DNA of 64,000 nt from Arthrobacter sp. 24S4-2 (GTDB taxonomy: Bacteria > Actinomycetota > Actinomycetes > Actinomycetales > Micrococcaceae). The position numbers were made by a program, and so were the translations under genes. The notes under the pieces were generated by a model. It saw nothing but the letters and a program-made list of their open reading frames with translations. It was not told where the DNA came from and ran no database searches. The stretch spans positions 4,402,001 to 4,466,000 of the forward strand of contig NZ_CP040018.1 in the NCBI RefSeq assembly GCF_005280255.1, read 5' to 3'. Below, one piece after another: positions 17,069 through 25,656 of the stretch (positions are counted from its first letter, which is position 1; each line of letters opens with the position of its first letter).

Positions 17069-17317
17069 GAGCCTGCTTGCCAGTAACGCAACCCAATACT
17101 TCATCGCATGGCGTCACGACCCGACGTCGTCCAGTCACCGCTGCCCGGACAGTGACGTCCGGCAGGGAAAGCACGGCACCCAAATGCACCAGTTCATCAA
17201 CCAAGATTTGCTGTCCCGGCACTTCTGCAGACAGCCACCATGTCATCAATCCGGCCACGTCCGAAGACGGGGTACGCCGCTTCGTGCTCTGGACTCTACG
17301 GGCATGGGATTCGACTA

Positions 17318-17743
17318 GTGACTCCTAATGCCGGACATGAGTCCTCATCCTGGTGCATCGACGCCCTCTCCTTCCAGCTGACCGACACCGGTAATCTCCC
17401 CGCCCTTACCGCCTCGTACGCATTAGAGGATTCCTTTGGCATGGAACTGGGTGTATGGGAAATGAACGAAGGTACAACCGATGACATCGAAGAGGATGAA
17501 ATCTTTATCGTTCTGGCAGGCACGGCCACTGTGCGCATCCATTTACGCGGAGGCTTCCCAGGCACGGAACTACACCTCGCGCCAGGCATCGTATGTCGTC
17601 TTTCACAGGGCATGCAGACCACCTGGACCGTTCACAGGAAGCTCCGCAAGGTTTACCTCGCACCCCGTATTCCCGGGTCAAGGAACAACGTAAGTCCTCC
17701 TGCCGGGGCCATTATCAGCCCCGACTCCCACCCAATCATTTGA
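17318..17743 (+). CDS. Cupin-domain protein (DUF861/Cupin_3 type)
   Basis: A small cupin whose core reads GVWEMNEGTTDDIEEDEIFIVLAGTATVRI, followed by LHLAPGIVCRLSQGMQTTWTVHRKLRKVYLA, the pattern of Cupin_3 proteins related to ureidoglycine aminohydrolase and EutQ. Such proteins often sit beside amine-oxidising enzymes; the reaction is unknown. A GTG at 17318 gives about 141 residues, starting VTPNAGHESSS. An ATG at 17240 is in frame but its extra 26 residues look non-coding, so I prefer the GTG. It precedes the aldehyde dehydrogenase gene by 11 bases and is probably co-transcribed. Confidence 0.8.
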   Translation: MTPNAGHESSSWCIDALSFQLTDTGNLPALTASYALEDSFGMELGVWEMNEGTTDDIEEDEIFIVLAGTATVRIHLRGGFPGTELHLAPGIVCRLSQGMQTTWTVHRKLRKVYLAPRIPGSRNNVSPPAGAIISPDSHPII

Positions 17744-17754
17744 AAGCAGGATCC

Positions 17755-19242
17755 GTGAGCCAGTACATCAACGGAAAAACCCTCGAAGGCAGCACCGGGG
17801 AAACCTTGAACGTCATAGACCCCTCCAATGGCGAGACTGTTGCGACCATGACGTTGGCCGGAAGCGACGACGTCCAACAAGCTGTGCAGGCTGCCCGGGA
17901 CGCGTTCCCGGCCTGGTCCGCGGCGACCCCGGCTGAGCGTTCAGCAGTGTTGACCAAGTTCGCTGCGCTGATGGAAGAGCGTGCCGAGGAATTCGCGCAG
18001 CTCGAATCCCGCCAGGCCGGCAAGCCGATCCGCCTGACCCGTGAGTTCGACGTCCCGGGCACCATCGACACCATCGCCTTCTTCGCCGGAGCTGCCCGGA
18101 ACCTTGAGGGCAAAGCCACCGGTGAATACTCCGCGGACCACACGTCCTCCATCCGTCGCGAAGCAATCGGCGTCATCGGCTCCATTTCCCCGTGGAACTA
18201 CCCGCTGCAGATGGCCGCGTGGAAGATCCTGCCCGCCATCGCCGCCGGCAACACCATCGTGCTCAAGCCCGCCGAGATCACCCCGCTGAGTTCCCTGCTG
18301 TTCGCCGAAGTCGCCACCGAAGCCGGCGTCCCGGACGGTGTCATCAACGTCCTCACCGGCCGCGGCTCCACCGTTGGCGCGGAGTTGCTGCGCCACCCCG
18401 ACGTGGACATGCTCTCCTTCACAGGCTCCACCGTTGTGGGCCGCACCGTCCTCGAGGCAGCGGCGACCACCGCCAAGCGCGTCCACCTGGAACTCGGCGG
18501 CAAGGCCCCGTTCGTGGTGTTCGAGGACGCCGACCTCGAAGCCGCGATTCACGGCGCCGTGGCCGGATCCCTGATCAACACCGGACAGGACTGCACCGCC
18601 GCCACCCGCGCGATCGTGCACCGCTCCCTCTACGAGGACTTCGTCGAAGGCGTCGCGGGCCTCTACGCCAAGGTCAAACTCGGCCCCACCCAGGACCCCA
18701 CCACCGACCTGGGACCCCTCGTCTCCGAGGTCCACCGGGACAAGGTAGCTGAGATGGTGGAGCGCGCCCGCGGTTACGCCCGGGTCATCGGCGGCGGCAT
18801 CCCCAACAAGGAGCAAGACGGCAATCTCGCCAACGGCTCCTACTACCGCCCCACCTTGGTTGCCGACGCCACCCCGGACTCCGAGATCTTCCGCGATGAA
18901 GTCTTCGGACCGGTCCTGGCCGTCACCCCCTTCGACACCGACGATGAGGCCATCATCCTCGCCAACGACACCCCCTACGGCCTCGCCGCCTCAGCCTGGA
19001 CCAAGGACGTCTATCGCGCCCTACGCGCCACCCGTGAAATCCGTGCCGGCGCCGTCTGGGTCAACGACCACATCCCGATCATCAGCGAAATGCCCCACGG
19101 CGGCTTCAAACAGTCCGGCTTCGGCAAGGACATGTCCACCTACTCCTTCGACGAATACACCGTGGTCAAGCACGTCATGTTCGACCTCACCGCAGACAAG
19201 GCCAAGGACTGGCACCGCATCATATTCACGCTGGATAGCTAG
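17755..19242 (+). CDS. NAD-dependent aldehyde dehydrogenase, aminobutyraldehyde/betaine-aldehyde type
   Basis: A 495-residue ALDH-superfamily enzyme. The general-base Glu lies in LELGGKAPF, the catalytic Cys in NTGQDCTAATRA, and the cofactor-site Asn in GSISPWNYPL. Overall it resembles gamma-aminobutyraldehyde (PatD-like) and betaine-aldehyde dehydrogenases. It would oxidise the aldehyde produced by the FAD amine oxidase encoded on the other arm of the locus. GTG at 17755 has GCAGGA upstream; the longer open frame to 17593 overlaps the cupin gene and is rejected. Length is normal. Confidence 0.92.
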   Translation: MSQYINGKTLEGSTGETLNVIDPSNGETVATMTLAGSDDVQQAVQAARDAFPAWSAATPAERSAVLTKFAALMEERAEEFAQLESRQAGKPIRLTREFDVPGTIDTIAFFAGAARNLEGKATGEYSADHTSSIRREAIGVIGSISPWNYPLQMAAWKILPAIAAGNTIVLKPAEITPLSSLLFAEVATEAGVPDGVINVLTGRGSTVGAELLRHPDVDMLSFTGSTVVGRTVLEAAATTAKRVHLELGGKAPFVVFEDADLEAAIHGAVAGSLINTGQDCTAATRAIVHRSLYEDFVEGVAGLYAKVKLGPTQDPTTDLGPLVSEVHRDKVAEMVERARGYARVIGGGIPNKEQDGNLANGSYYRPTLVADATPDSEIFRDEVFGPVLAVTPFDTDDEAIILANDTPYGLAASAWTKDVYRALRATREIRAGAVWVNDHIPIISEMPHGGFKQSGFGKDMSTYSFDEYTVVKHVMFDLTADKAKDWHRIIFTLDS

Positions 19243-19267
19243 AAAATATGGAATGAAAGGAGAACCC

Positions 19268-19525
19268 ATGCACGACCCCTGTATTAGTGACTGGTGCACG
19301 CTCGACGGCGCCGAGGTGGCAATCCGCCAGCAGGGAAACGTCGTGTGCGCCGGGATCGTTGATGGCGTCACGACGGACGGGAGAATTCTCTGGGTTCTGT
19401 CCCCCATTGACGGTCGTCGACTCTTTGAAAAGTCTGAATTCTATGAGGCCTCGCCCATCGAAGAACGTGCCAAGGGTCTACAACCTGATCCGGCGATCCG
19501 TAAGCACCACATCCGCCAGCCCTGA
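19268..19525 (+). CDS. Small hypothetical protein downstream of the aldehyde dehydrogenase, 85 aa
   Basis: ATG at 19268 is preceded by AAAGGAG at good spacing and opens an 85-codon frame (MHDPCISDWCTLDG...). The sequence has two Cys near the N-terminus and a compact beta-rich look (VCAGIVDGVTTDGRILWVLSP). It resembles small uncharacterised proteins but I cannot name a family. It lies 25 bases after the dehydrogenase stop and should belong to the same transcript. An IS1182-type element begins 64 bases beyond its stop. Confidence 0.72.
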   Translation: MHDPCISDWCTLDGAEVAIRQQGNVVCAGIVDGVTTDGRILWVLSPIDGRRLFEKSEFYEASPIEERAKGLQPDPAIRKHHIRQP

Positions 19526-19589
19526 AATCACCCAGAACGAACCCGCGGTGCGAACCTCTTGACCGCAGAAACCGGTGACAACCAACTAG

Positions 19590-21268
19590 GAGCGCGGGTC
19601 AGTAGTCGGCCGGGTTCTTAAAACGCCGTGTGAATTGCCGGGGTGCGGGAGGAGTGGCTGGAAGAATCGGGAGTATGAATTCCGGTTCCCAGGATGGCCT
19701 TTTTGATGAAGCTCTCGTGGAGCGGGTGGAGCGTTTTGATGACGGGATCGTTGAGGCCGGCGCTGGTGTGAAGAAGCGGTTCAAATCCTTTGAGCCGGAC
19801 GCGGTGATGCTGGTCCCGCCGTCGCTGGATGAGTGGTTGCCGGGCAATCATCTGGCCCGGTTCATCGCTGATCTGGTGTCCCGGGAGCTGAATCTGTCCC
19901 GGTTCTACGGCTCGTATGGGAAGACGAAGGGCCAGCCGCCGTATGATCCGCGGTTGATGGTCCGGGTCCTGCTTTACGGTTACTGCGTCGGGGTGCGTTC
20001 CTCCCGGGAGTTGGAGCGGGCGTGCGTGGACGTGGTCGCGTTCCGTTGGCTGGCCGGGCAGCAGGCACCGGATTTCCGGTCCATCGGCCGGTTCCGCAAA
20101 CGCCATCTCGCGGCGTTGGGGAACGTGTTCCTGCAGGCGCTGGAACTCTGCCGGGCCGCGGGCATGGTCTCCTTGGGCCGGGTTGCCCTGGACGGGACGA
20201 AGGTCCGGGCCAACGCGTCCCGGCGAAAGGCGATGAGCTACGGACGGCTGACCGAAAAACAGAGGATCCTCGCCGCGGAGGTCTCGGACATGCTCGCCGA
20301 CGCCGAGGCCGTGGACAGGGAGGAGGATGCCCGGTTCGGGGCGGATACGCGCGGCGATGAGCTCCCGCCGGACCTGGCCGACCGGCAATCGCGGCTGGCG
20401 AAGATGGCCGCGGCCCGCAAACAGCTCGAAGAGGACGCGGCAGCCAAAGCACGCAAAGAGGCGGAGCAGAAAGCCCGGGACCGCGGCGATGACGACGGGG
20501 CGGCTGCGGCCAAGGGCGAGGAAGCCGCGGCCAAAGCGGAGGTCAGACCGAGGGCCCAGCGCAATTTCACGGACCCCGACTCCCGGATCATGAAGACCGC
20601 AGACGGCTCGTACCACTATTGCTACAACGCCCAGGCCGTGGTCGACGCGGACCATCAGGTCATCGTCGCCACCGATCTGAACAACACCGCGGTGGACGTG
20701 CAGCAACTGGTCCCGATGACCGAACGCACCGCCGAAACCCTGGGCCGGATGCCCGCCCAATGGACCATTGATGCCGGATATTGTTCAGCAGCCAACCTCG
20801 AACACGTGAAGGAAATCGAGGCCGCCGGCGGGACCGAGTTCTTCATCGCGACCGGCCGGCTCAAACACGGCGAAAAGGTTCCCGAGACGCCCCGGGGCAG
20901 GATCCCGGCCACCGCCACACTCCGGGAACGGATGGCGAGGAAACTCAAAACCAAGAAGGGCCGGTCCGTTTACGCGCGGCGCAAGGCGATCATCGAACCG
21001 GTCTTCGGGCAAATCCACACCCGCCAGGGCAAACACGTACTCCTGCGCGGCCTCGAACAGGCCAAACACGAGTGGGAACTGATGGCAGGCTGTCACAACC
21101 TGCTGAAATTGTTCACTTTCAAAGCCAAAGCCGGTCTCAACGCGCCGGCCGGAGCCTAACCCACGGGCCAAGGCGGCCACGGCTGCCCGGCCATCAAGAT
21201 GGCAACGTGTCACCGGTCAGTAGACAGGACCACCCCTGGATGACGGAAACCACTACCGCCCCACGCTC
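19590..21268 (+). mobile_element. Complete IS1182-family insertion sequence with CTAG at both ends
   Basis: Outside the transposase gene, CTAGGAGCGCGGGTCAGTAGT at 19586-19606 is matched in inverted orientation by the sequence ending at 21272 (rc CTAGGAGCGTGGGGCGGTAGT), 18 of 21 positions. Both ends carry the self-palindromic CTAG, so this could be a target duplication (element 19590-21268, about 1.68 kb) or part of the repeat. The element sits downstream of the catabolic locus and interrupts no recognised gene. Confidence 0.75.
19675..21159 (+). CDS. IS1182-family transposase
   Basis: A 494-residue DDE transposase. The N-terminus has the DUF772-type domain (DAVMLVPPSLDEWLPGNHLARF, then YDPRLMVRVLLYGYCVGVRSSRELE); the first catalytic Asp is in GRVALDGTKVRANAS; a charged Ala/Lys/Glu insert (about residues 190-290) separates it from TIDAGYCSAANL, which carries the second Asp; the C-terminal Glu lies in YARRKAIIEPVFGQIHTRQG. 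All three acidic residues are present and no frame break is seen, so it may be active. ATG at 19675 is preferred; a GTG at 19630 is in frame. It is the only gene within the inverted repeats. Confidence 0.92.
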   Translation: MNSGSQDGLFDEALVERVERFDDGIVEAGAGVKKRFKSFEPDAVMLVPPSLDEWLPGNHLARFIADLVSRELNLSRFYGSYGKTKGQPPYDPRLMVRVLLYGYCVGVRSSRELERACVDVVAFRWLAGQQAPDFRSIGRFRKRHLAALGNVFLQALELCRAAGMVSLGRVALDGTKVRANASRRKAMSYGRLTEKQRILAAEVSDMLADAEAVDREEDARFGADTRGDELPPDLADRQSRLAKMAAARKQLEEDAAAKARKEAEQKARDRGDDDGAAAAKGEEAAAKAEVRPRAQRNFTDPDSRIMKTADGSYHYCYNAQAVVDADHQVIVATDLNNTAVDVQQLVPMTERTAETLGRMPAQWTIDAGYCSAANLEHVKEIEAAGGTEFFIATGRLKHGEKVPETPRGRIPATATLRERMARKLKTKKGRSVYARRKAIIEPVFGQIHTRQGKHVLLRGLEQAKHEWELMAGCHNLLKLFTFKAKAGLNAPAGA

Positions 21269-21272
21269 CTAG

Positions 21273-21638
21273 ACGCCACGGCATTTTGGGGCTCCCTTCG
21301 AAGTGGCACCCCCAAAACAAAGTCTCCTCCCGCCCATCACCACGGTCAACGGCCTCAGAAGACTCATCAAAGACGCCGACCTGGCGTATTCGACGAATGC
21401 TGCGAAAGCTCAATCCCCGCCGAAGTTCGTCCATACACCCGGTCCCCACCGCGACACTTAGGACCCTTCCGCCGCCAACGAAAATCCCATGCATCTGACC
21501 GTTCGCGGGGAAGGGACTATCTCATTAACGGTGTATCCGGCGGTTTTCTTTAGTACCTTTCAGCAGCGGGAATCGGTCGCTGAAAGTGATGGCGAAGGCG
21601 TTCAACGCGGGCTCACTAGTCCGCTACTTCCCTCGCCG
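21273..21638. other. Gene-free stretch after the IS1182 element
   Basis: No convincing gene was found in these 366 bases. A TTTTGGGG (21284-21291) / CCCCAAAA (21310-21317) inverted repeat is the only structure seen; it could be the old 3' terminator of the aldehyde dehydrogenase operon, now separated by the insertion sequence. Confidence 0.4.
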
Positions 21639-22505
21639 TTAGGCGCGTTCCACCGGCAGCCACAACTCGGAGGTTGCGGTGCTGAAGTCGGCAGCGCGGT
21701 CGAGAATGGCCACGACCGACGGGCCGGGCCTCAGCCGCCAGGGGTTGGAGGGGAACCAGTCAGAGGCCGTCGCCGACCACGTGGACTGGAGGGCCGCCGG
21801 GTAGGGTCCGGTGGTGCGGAACACCGCCCAGGCACCGGCTGGGACCTCGATCGCGTCGAGGTCCTCGGGCACCGGCGTTCCTTCGCTAACGGCGACGCCG
21901 TGCAGGGAAGTCAGCTCGCTGCCCTCGGTGTAGTCGGGGTCAACGTCGGCGCTCACTTGAAGCAGTCCTGCCGGTTCGGTGTTGCTCAGTGCCTTGAGGC
22001 GAAGGTGCTCCGCTTCGGGCAGCGAGGCGATATGCGCTTGGATGTGCGGGTTGGGGCCGTGGTGAATGAGCGGCACGCGAGCCGTGTGGCCCACGAGCCG
22101 GAAGGCCGGTTGATCTGCGATACGAGTATCCATCGGGGTATGCCCTTGTATAGTCAGGCGGAACCTGAGCTGTGGTTGTGTGCGAAGGGGGCCACCGTCT
22201 CGGCGCGCATCGCCGGGGCTGACGCCATGCACCGCCCGGAAGGCCCGGTTGAATGCTTCGGTGGAGCCATAGCCAAAGCGCACAGCAGTCCCCAACAGGT
22301 CGCGATCTCCTATGACATCGGCCGCGGCGACGGTCATGCGCCGTCGCCTGATGTACTCGGACAACGGCATGCCAGCCAGTGACGAGAACATCCGGCGAAC
22401 GTGATACTCCGTCATGCCGAGGTCGCTCGTCAGGCCTGCGACGTCGATCTCCTCGGTGAGGTGCTCCTCGATGAAACCGACGACTCGGTTCAGAACTGCG
22501 ATCAC
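21639..22505 (-). CDS. AraC-family regulator with GyrI-like effector domain
   Basis: A 288-residue regulator with an N-terminal AraC DNA-binding domain (IDVAGLTSDLGMTEYHVRRMF, LSEYIRRRRMTVAAADV, VRFGYGSTEAFNRAFRAVHG) and a C-terminal GyrI-like/AraC_E_bind domain (about residues 125-288), as in the Rob/SoxS-related multidrug and stress regulators. The start is set by AGGAGG five bases before a GTG at 22505; an ATG seven codons earlier lacks such a site. No obvious target gene is adjacent, because the gene points towards the IS element. The ligand is unknown, though this architecture usually binds small hydrophobic molecules. Confidence 0.88.
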   Translation of the reverse strand: MIAVLNRVVGFIEEHLTEEIDVAGLTSDLGMTEYHVRRMFSSLAGMPLSEYIRRRRMTVAAADVIGDRDLLGTAVRFGYGSTEAFNRAFRAVHGVSPGDARRDGGPLRTQPQLRFRLTIQGHTPMDTRIADQPAFRLVGHTARVPLIHHGPNPHIQAHIASLPEAEHLRLKALSNTEPAGLLQVSADVDPDYTEGSELTSLHGVAVSEGTPVPEDLDAIEVPAGAWAVFRTTGPYPAALQSTWSATASDWFPSNPWRLRPGPSVVAILDRAADFSTATSELWLPVERA

Positions 22506-22666
22506 GGTTTCCTCCTTCCGCATCAAGTCTGCTCATCGAGACAAACTCACACCCAACTATTGCGGTTCGATTCGATCGCGTTCCGCTTCGCCGCGGAGGA
22601 CAGCGACCACGACCTTCACGACGTCGACTCTCAGAAGCGCTTCCAGGCTGCGCCCGTTTTCCTCGG

Positions 22667-23227
22667 TCAGCCGTTCTTGCCTTTGCCTTTACCCCCGCCG
22701 CTTTTTCCCTCGTTGCTTTTCCCTTGCCCCGGCGCAGGAACTTGCTCCGGCACAGGTGCCGGCGCAGCCCTTACTTGGGCGGCTTTGGCCGCCGCTTCGG
22801 CGTCTGCTTTGGCCTTCTCCGCCGCCGCCGCCGCTTCCGCATCTGCTTTGACCTTCTCGGCCGCCGCCGCTTCCGCCGCGGCTGCGGTTTCGGCGGCTTC
22901 AACGGCGGCTTTCAGATCGGCCCGGACTGCGGTAACCATGGCCATGATGCCACGGCGCCGCTCCTCAGAAACGTGTCCACTGTTGGCGGCGGACGCCAGG
23001 TCCGCTTCCAGGCCCTCCAGTGCCCGGAGTGCCGCGGCGTGATCGTTGGTGGCCGCCGCCTGGCTCACGCCCAGTACCCGTTCCTGAAGCTGGCGGGCAG
23101 CATCGCGCTGCAGGCCGGTCCCGGCCGGACCACAGCCAGCCAGCGACACCGCCAGCGCCAGTACGGTGGCAACCTGGAACAATCCCAGCGCCCGGGAGCG
23201 CTTGCCCTTGGATCGAATAGATGTCAT
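22667..23227 (-). CDS. Lipoprotein with coiled-coil Ala/Glu/Lys tract and Gly-Lys tail
   Basis: A 186-residue predicted lipoprotein: basic N-terminus, hydrophobic segment and lipobox VSLAGC (Cys near residue 32). Residues 40-105 look helical; residues 105-150 repeat EKxKADAEAAAAAEKAKADA-like units that would form a long coiled coil. The end is Pro-rich and then GKSNEGKSGGGKGKGKNG. No family name can be given. The ATG overlaps the kinase stop (ATGA), so it is coupled to the Ser/Thr kinase and may be its extracytoplasmic partner. Confidence 0.78.
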   Translation of the reverse strand: MTSIRSKGKRSRALGLFQVATVLALAVSLAGCGPAGTGLQRDAARQLQERVLGVSQAAATNDHAAALRALEGLEADLASAANSGHVSEERRRGIMAMVTAVRADLKAAVEAAETAAAAEAAAAEKVKADAEAAAAAEKAKADAEAAAKAAQVRAAPAPVPEQVPAPGQGKSNEGKSGGGKGKGKNG

Positions 23228-24522
23228 GGTTCCACACTCTTCTGAAGCTCCTGGAGGTGCTCGCCCAGCGTGCCGGTGACCGTGGGGTAAGGGACGACGT
23301 CGGGGGTGACGTGTGCGGACAGACTCACCGTTAGTGCCGCAGCCCAGCCTGCCAGGGCAAGAAGGATCAGGATGGCCACCAGCCCGAGACGCCGGCGGCG
23401 TCGTCTGGCGCCGGATTGACGCGGCGCCCTTCGCGTTTCCGGGGGCCTGCCGGGCGGAGGACCGTCAGGGCTTATCAGCGGAGGACCGTCAGTGCTTATC
23501 GGCCGTGACTGGACGGCGTTGTTCCCGGATTCCTTGCCGCCGGGATCTTCGTTGGCGCGCATTGCTGGGGACTGCCCCAGGACCGGCGTCTCTGATGTGG
23601 GGGAAGGCAGCCTCAAGGGCATGGCCGGGAGCACTCGCGTGGCTTCCGGTGCGAGTTCGCCCGGAGTGGATGCCGGTGAGACAAGGGCCTGCCGCAGCGC
23701 TATCTCAATGTCCGCCGATGCCGGGCGTTCCAGTGGGTCGATGGCCGTCATCGACCGGATCAGGTCCGCCCACTCCGCCGGAAGGTCCTCCGGAATTTCG
23801 GGCACGCGGTGCAGCCTGGCCACAGCGGATTCCACCGCACTGCCGGGGTACTCCATGGCCTGCTTGATGCATTCGAGCAGGACCAGCCCCAGTGAATAGA
23901 CGTCTGTGGCCGGGGTGAGCGGCGAGCCCAAGGCCTGTTCCGGGCTGAGGTACGCTGCGGTGCCCACCATGGCTCCAGTGGCTGTCAGGCGTGTGCCGTC
24001 CGCGAGTCTGGCAATTCCGAAGTCTGTGAGCTTGGCCCTTAGCGGCTCCCCGGGGCGCACCTGCACCAGCAGGATATTGGCAGGTTTGACGTCGCGGTGG
24101 ATGATGCCGAGGCTGTGGACATAGGCCAACGCGTCGGCGATCCCGGCTCCGATCACCGCCAGTTCGTCCAACGGGACTGGGCTGTGCCTGATGCGGCTCC
24201 GCAGATCCTGTCCCTCCACCAGTTCCATGGTCAGGAAGGGTCGGGGTTCCTCGCGAATGCGGGTATCGATGCCGGCATCGAAAAGCGTCACGAGGCAGGG
24301 ATGGTTCAGTGTGGCCAGCAGCTTAATCTCAGCTTCCTGGCGTTTGAGCTCGTCTGCATCGGGAGCCTGGGGTGCCAACAGCTTCAGGGCCACGTCCCGA
24401 CCCAGATTCCCGTCCCGCGCACAGTAGACGGACGACGTGCCGCCACGACCGATCACCTCACCGAGCCGATAACGTCCGCCAACCACTTCATTCCTGATGA
24501 TGCTCGGCGATTCCGCCACCAT
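23224..24522 (-). CDS. Transmembrane serine/threonine protein kinase
   Basis: A 432-residue eukaryotic-type kinase. The Gly-rich loop is GEVIGRGGTSSVY, the ATP-site Lys is in DVALKLL, the catalytic loop is HRDVKPANILL, and the metal motif is LTDFGIARL. After a Pro-rich juxtamembrane region and an RRRRR stretch comes one membrane helix (LGLVAILILLALAGWAAALTV) and a short outer tail of about 40 residues with no PASTA repeats. ATG at 24522 has GGGAGG upstream; a longer frame to 24756 lacks coding character. The coupled lipoprotein gene downstream is a natural candidate for the sensing function missing from the short tail. Confidence 0.92.
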   Translation of the reverse strand: MVAESPSIIRNEVVGGRYRLGEVIGRGGTSSVYCARDGNLGRDVALKLLAPQAPDADELKRQEAEIKLLATLNHPCLVTLFDAGIDTRIREEPRPFLTMELVEGQDLRSRIRHSPVPLDELAVIGAGIADALAYVHSLGIIHRDVKPANILLVQVRPGEPLRAKLTDFGIARLADGTRLTATGAMVGTAAYLSPEQALGSPLTPATDVYSLGLVLLECIKQAMEYPGSAVESAVARLHRVPEIPEDLPAEWADLIRSMTAIDPLERPASADIEIALRQALVSPASTPGELAPEATRVLPAMPLRLPSPTSETPVLGQSPAMRANEDPGGKESGNNAVQSRPISTDGPPLISPDGPPPGRPPETRRAPRQSGARRRRRRLGLVAILILLALAGWAAALTVSLSAHVTPDVVPYPTVTGTLGEHLQELQKSVEP

Positions 24523-24669
24523 GACCGTTCCTCCCGGTGCGCTGCAGCACTGTAAACACGAAATCAACCAGTCGACGCCCTGGAGCGAAGCAACCGCCCC
24601 ACCCGACGGTCCTAAGTTCCCGCGTCGTCTGCCGTCGTTAATCATAAGCCTACTTAGCAATAGTATCGA

Positions 24670-24830
24670 CCGGCCGAGACCATTGGAGGTGGTGCACCGT
24701 TCCGCGGAACTTGCGTACAGCCTGAACGTCAAGCTGATCTGCGCGTACATGGACATGACCGGCTACCTCGTCGAAGAGCCGGACTACGGGCAGGGGTGTC
24801 TCACCTCCTTGGAACCGGGACATCCGCGGT
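24670..24830 (+). pseudogene. Probable universal-stress-protein fragment
   Basis: One frame reads PLEVVHRSAELAYSLNVKLI followed by CAYMDMTGYLVEEPD, which resembles the first beta-alpha-beta unit of UspA-type proteins. No start with a ribosome-binding site precedes it, and the sequence loses resemblance by about 24830. I read it as a decayed remnant in the 500-base gap between the kinase and the next gene. The call is by eye only. Confidence 0.35.
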
Positions 24831-25024
24831 GGGACACGGTGGGCCCTCCACGGAATGGGACGTCACCTACCGTGTCGGGCAACGGGGCCTCGGAGGGTAG
24901 GGCCCTCGGGTGCGAGTGTGCCCGGAGCCGGATCCCGAAGATGTGCCGTTCCCGGGTCATCAGTCAGGTGTCTAAAGGGCGGAAAGCTTAACCTCGTGTC
25001 AGCGCACCTCGGTGGAAGTATGCC

Positions 25025-25543
25025 TCAGAAGGCGCGGAGCAGCCAGGCAACCAGCACGCCGCCGATGGACAAGATGCCCACCGCAATGCCGAATAGTAGA
25101 GGTGCCTTGACCACCAACGGCATGCGCTCTTTCAATCCCACCTCACGCGCGGCCGATTTGATCAGGCCCCGGCCCTCCTCGGAGCTGAACGTGTAGTCCA
25201 CCACCTTGGCCGGTTCGCCCGTGCCGTTCAGCGCCCACGTCTTCTGGGCCGAGAACTGGTACTTGCGTCCAACGAACGCCTCGGCCTGCAGCTTCAACCG
25301 CGGTACGCCGGCTGACCAGGACACCGAGTAGGTGCGATCGGTGACCGTGTACTGCTTCCCATCGACCTTCACACGGTGCACGAACACGCGTTTGAGACCC
25401 TGAGCGGAATAGATCCCGAACCAGCGGGCATTGACGACGTCGGGGCCGACGTCGAAGCCGTCATCGCGGGCCGTCACGGTATATGGCATGCCCTCGGTGT
25501 GGCGCATTACCGCGTCGCGGAAAGGCTCCAGTTGATCTATCAC
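25025..25543 (-). CDS. Hypothetical protein with C-terminal membrane anchor
   Basis: About 172 residues with no family I recognise. The body is beta-rich (MPYTVTARDDGFDVGPDVVNARWFG, then KVDGKQYTVTDRTYSVSW) and the end is a single membrane helix (LFGIAVGILSIGGVLVAWLL) followed by RAF, so it is probably tail-anchored with the bulk in the cytoplasm. GTG at 25543 (VIDQLEPFRDAV) is preferred; an ATG at 25588 would add 15 unconvincing residues. It lies alone between the kinase gene and the HPr-kinase-like gene, all on the minus strand. Confidence 0.65.
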   Translation of the reverse strand: MIDQLEPFRDAVMRHTEGMPYTVTARDDGFDVGPDVVNARWFGIYSAQGLKRVFVHRVKVDGKQYTVTDRTYSVSWSAGVPRLKLQAEAFVGRKYQFSAQKTWALNGTGEPAKVVDYTFSSEEGRGLIKSAAREVGLKERMPLVVKAPLLFGIAVGILSIGGVLVAWLLRAF

Positions 25544-25656
25544 GCCCGCGAGTCTACAAGGCGAACGGGGCAGATTCTGGTGGCGCACCCTCGTGCCGCG
25601 CTCGGAGTCGAAACCACTTGGCGCCGGTGCGCCGGAAAGCTGGATCGCGGCACATA

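Noticed and set aside
17142..17166. Hairpin CTGCCCGGAC/GTCCGGCAG as TetR terminator
   Set aside because: The stem needs a bulge and has no T-run; too weak to list as a feature.
19618..20760. 380-codon minus-strand frame
   Set aside because: Antisense to the IS1182 transposase; low-complexity Arg/Gly/Pro content.
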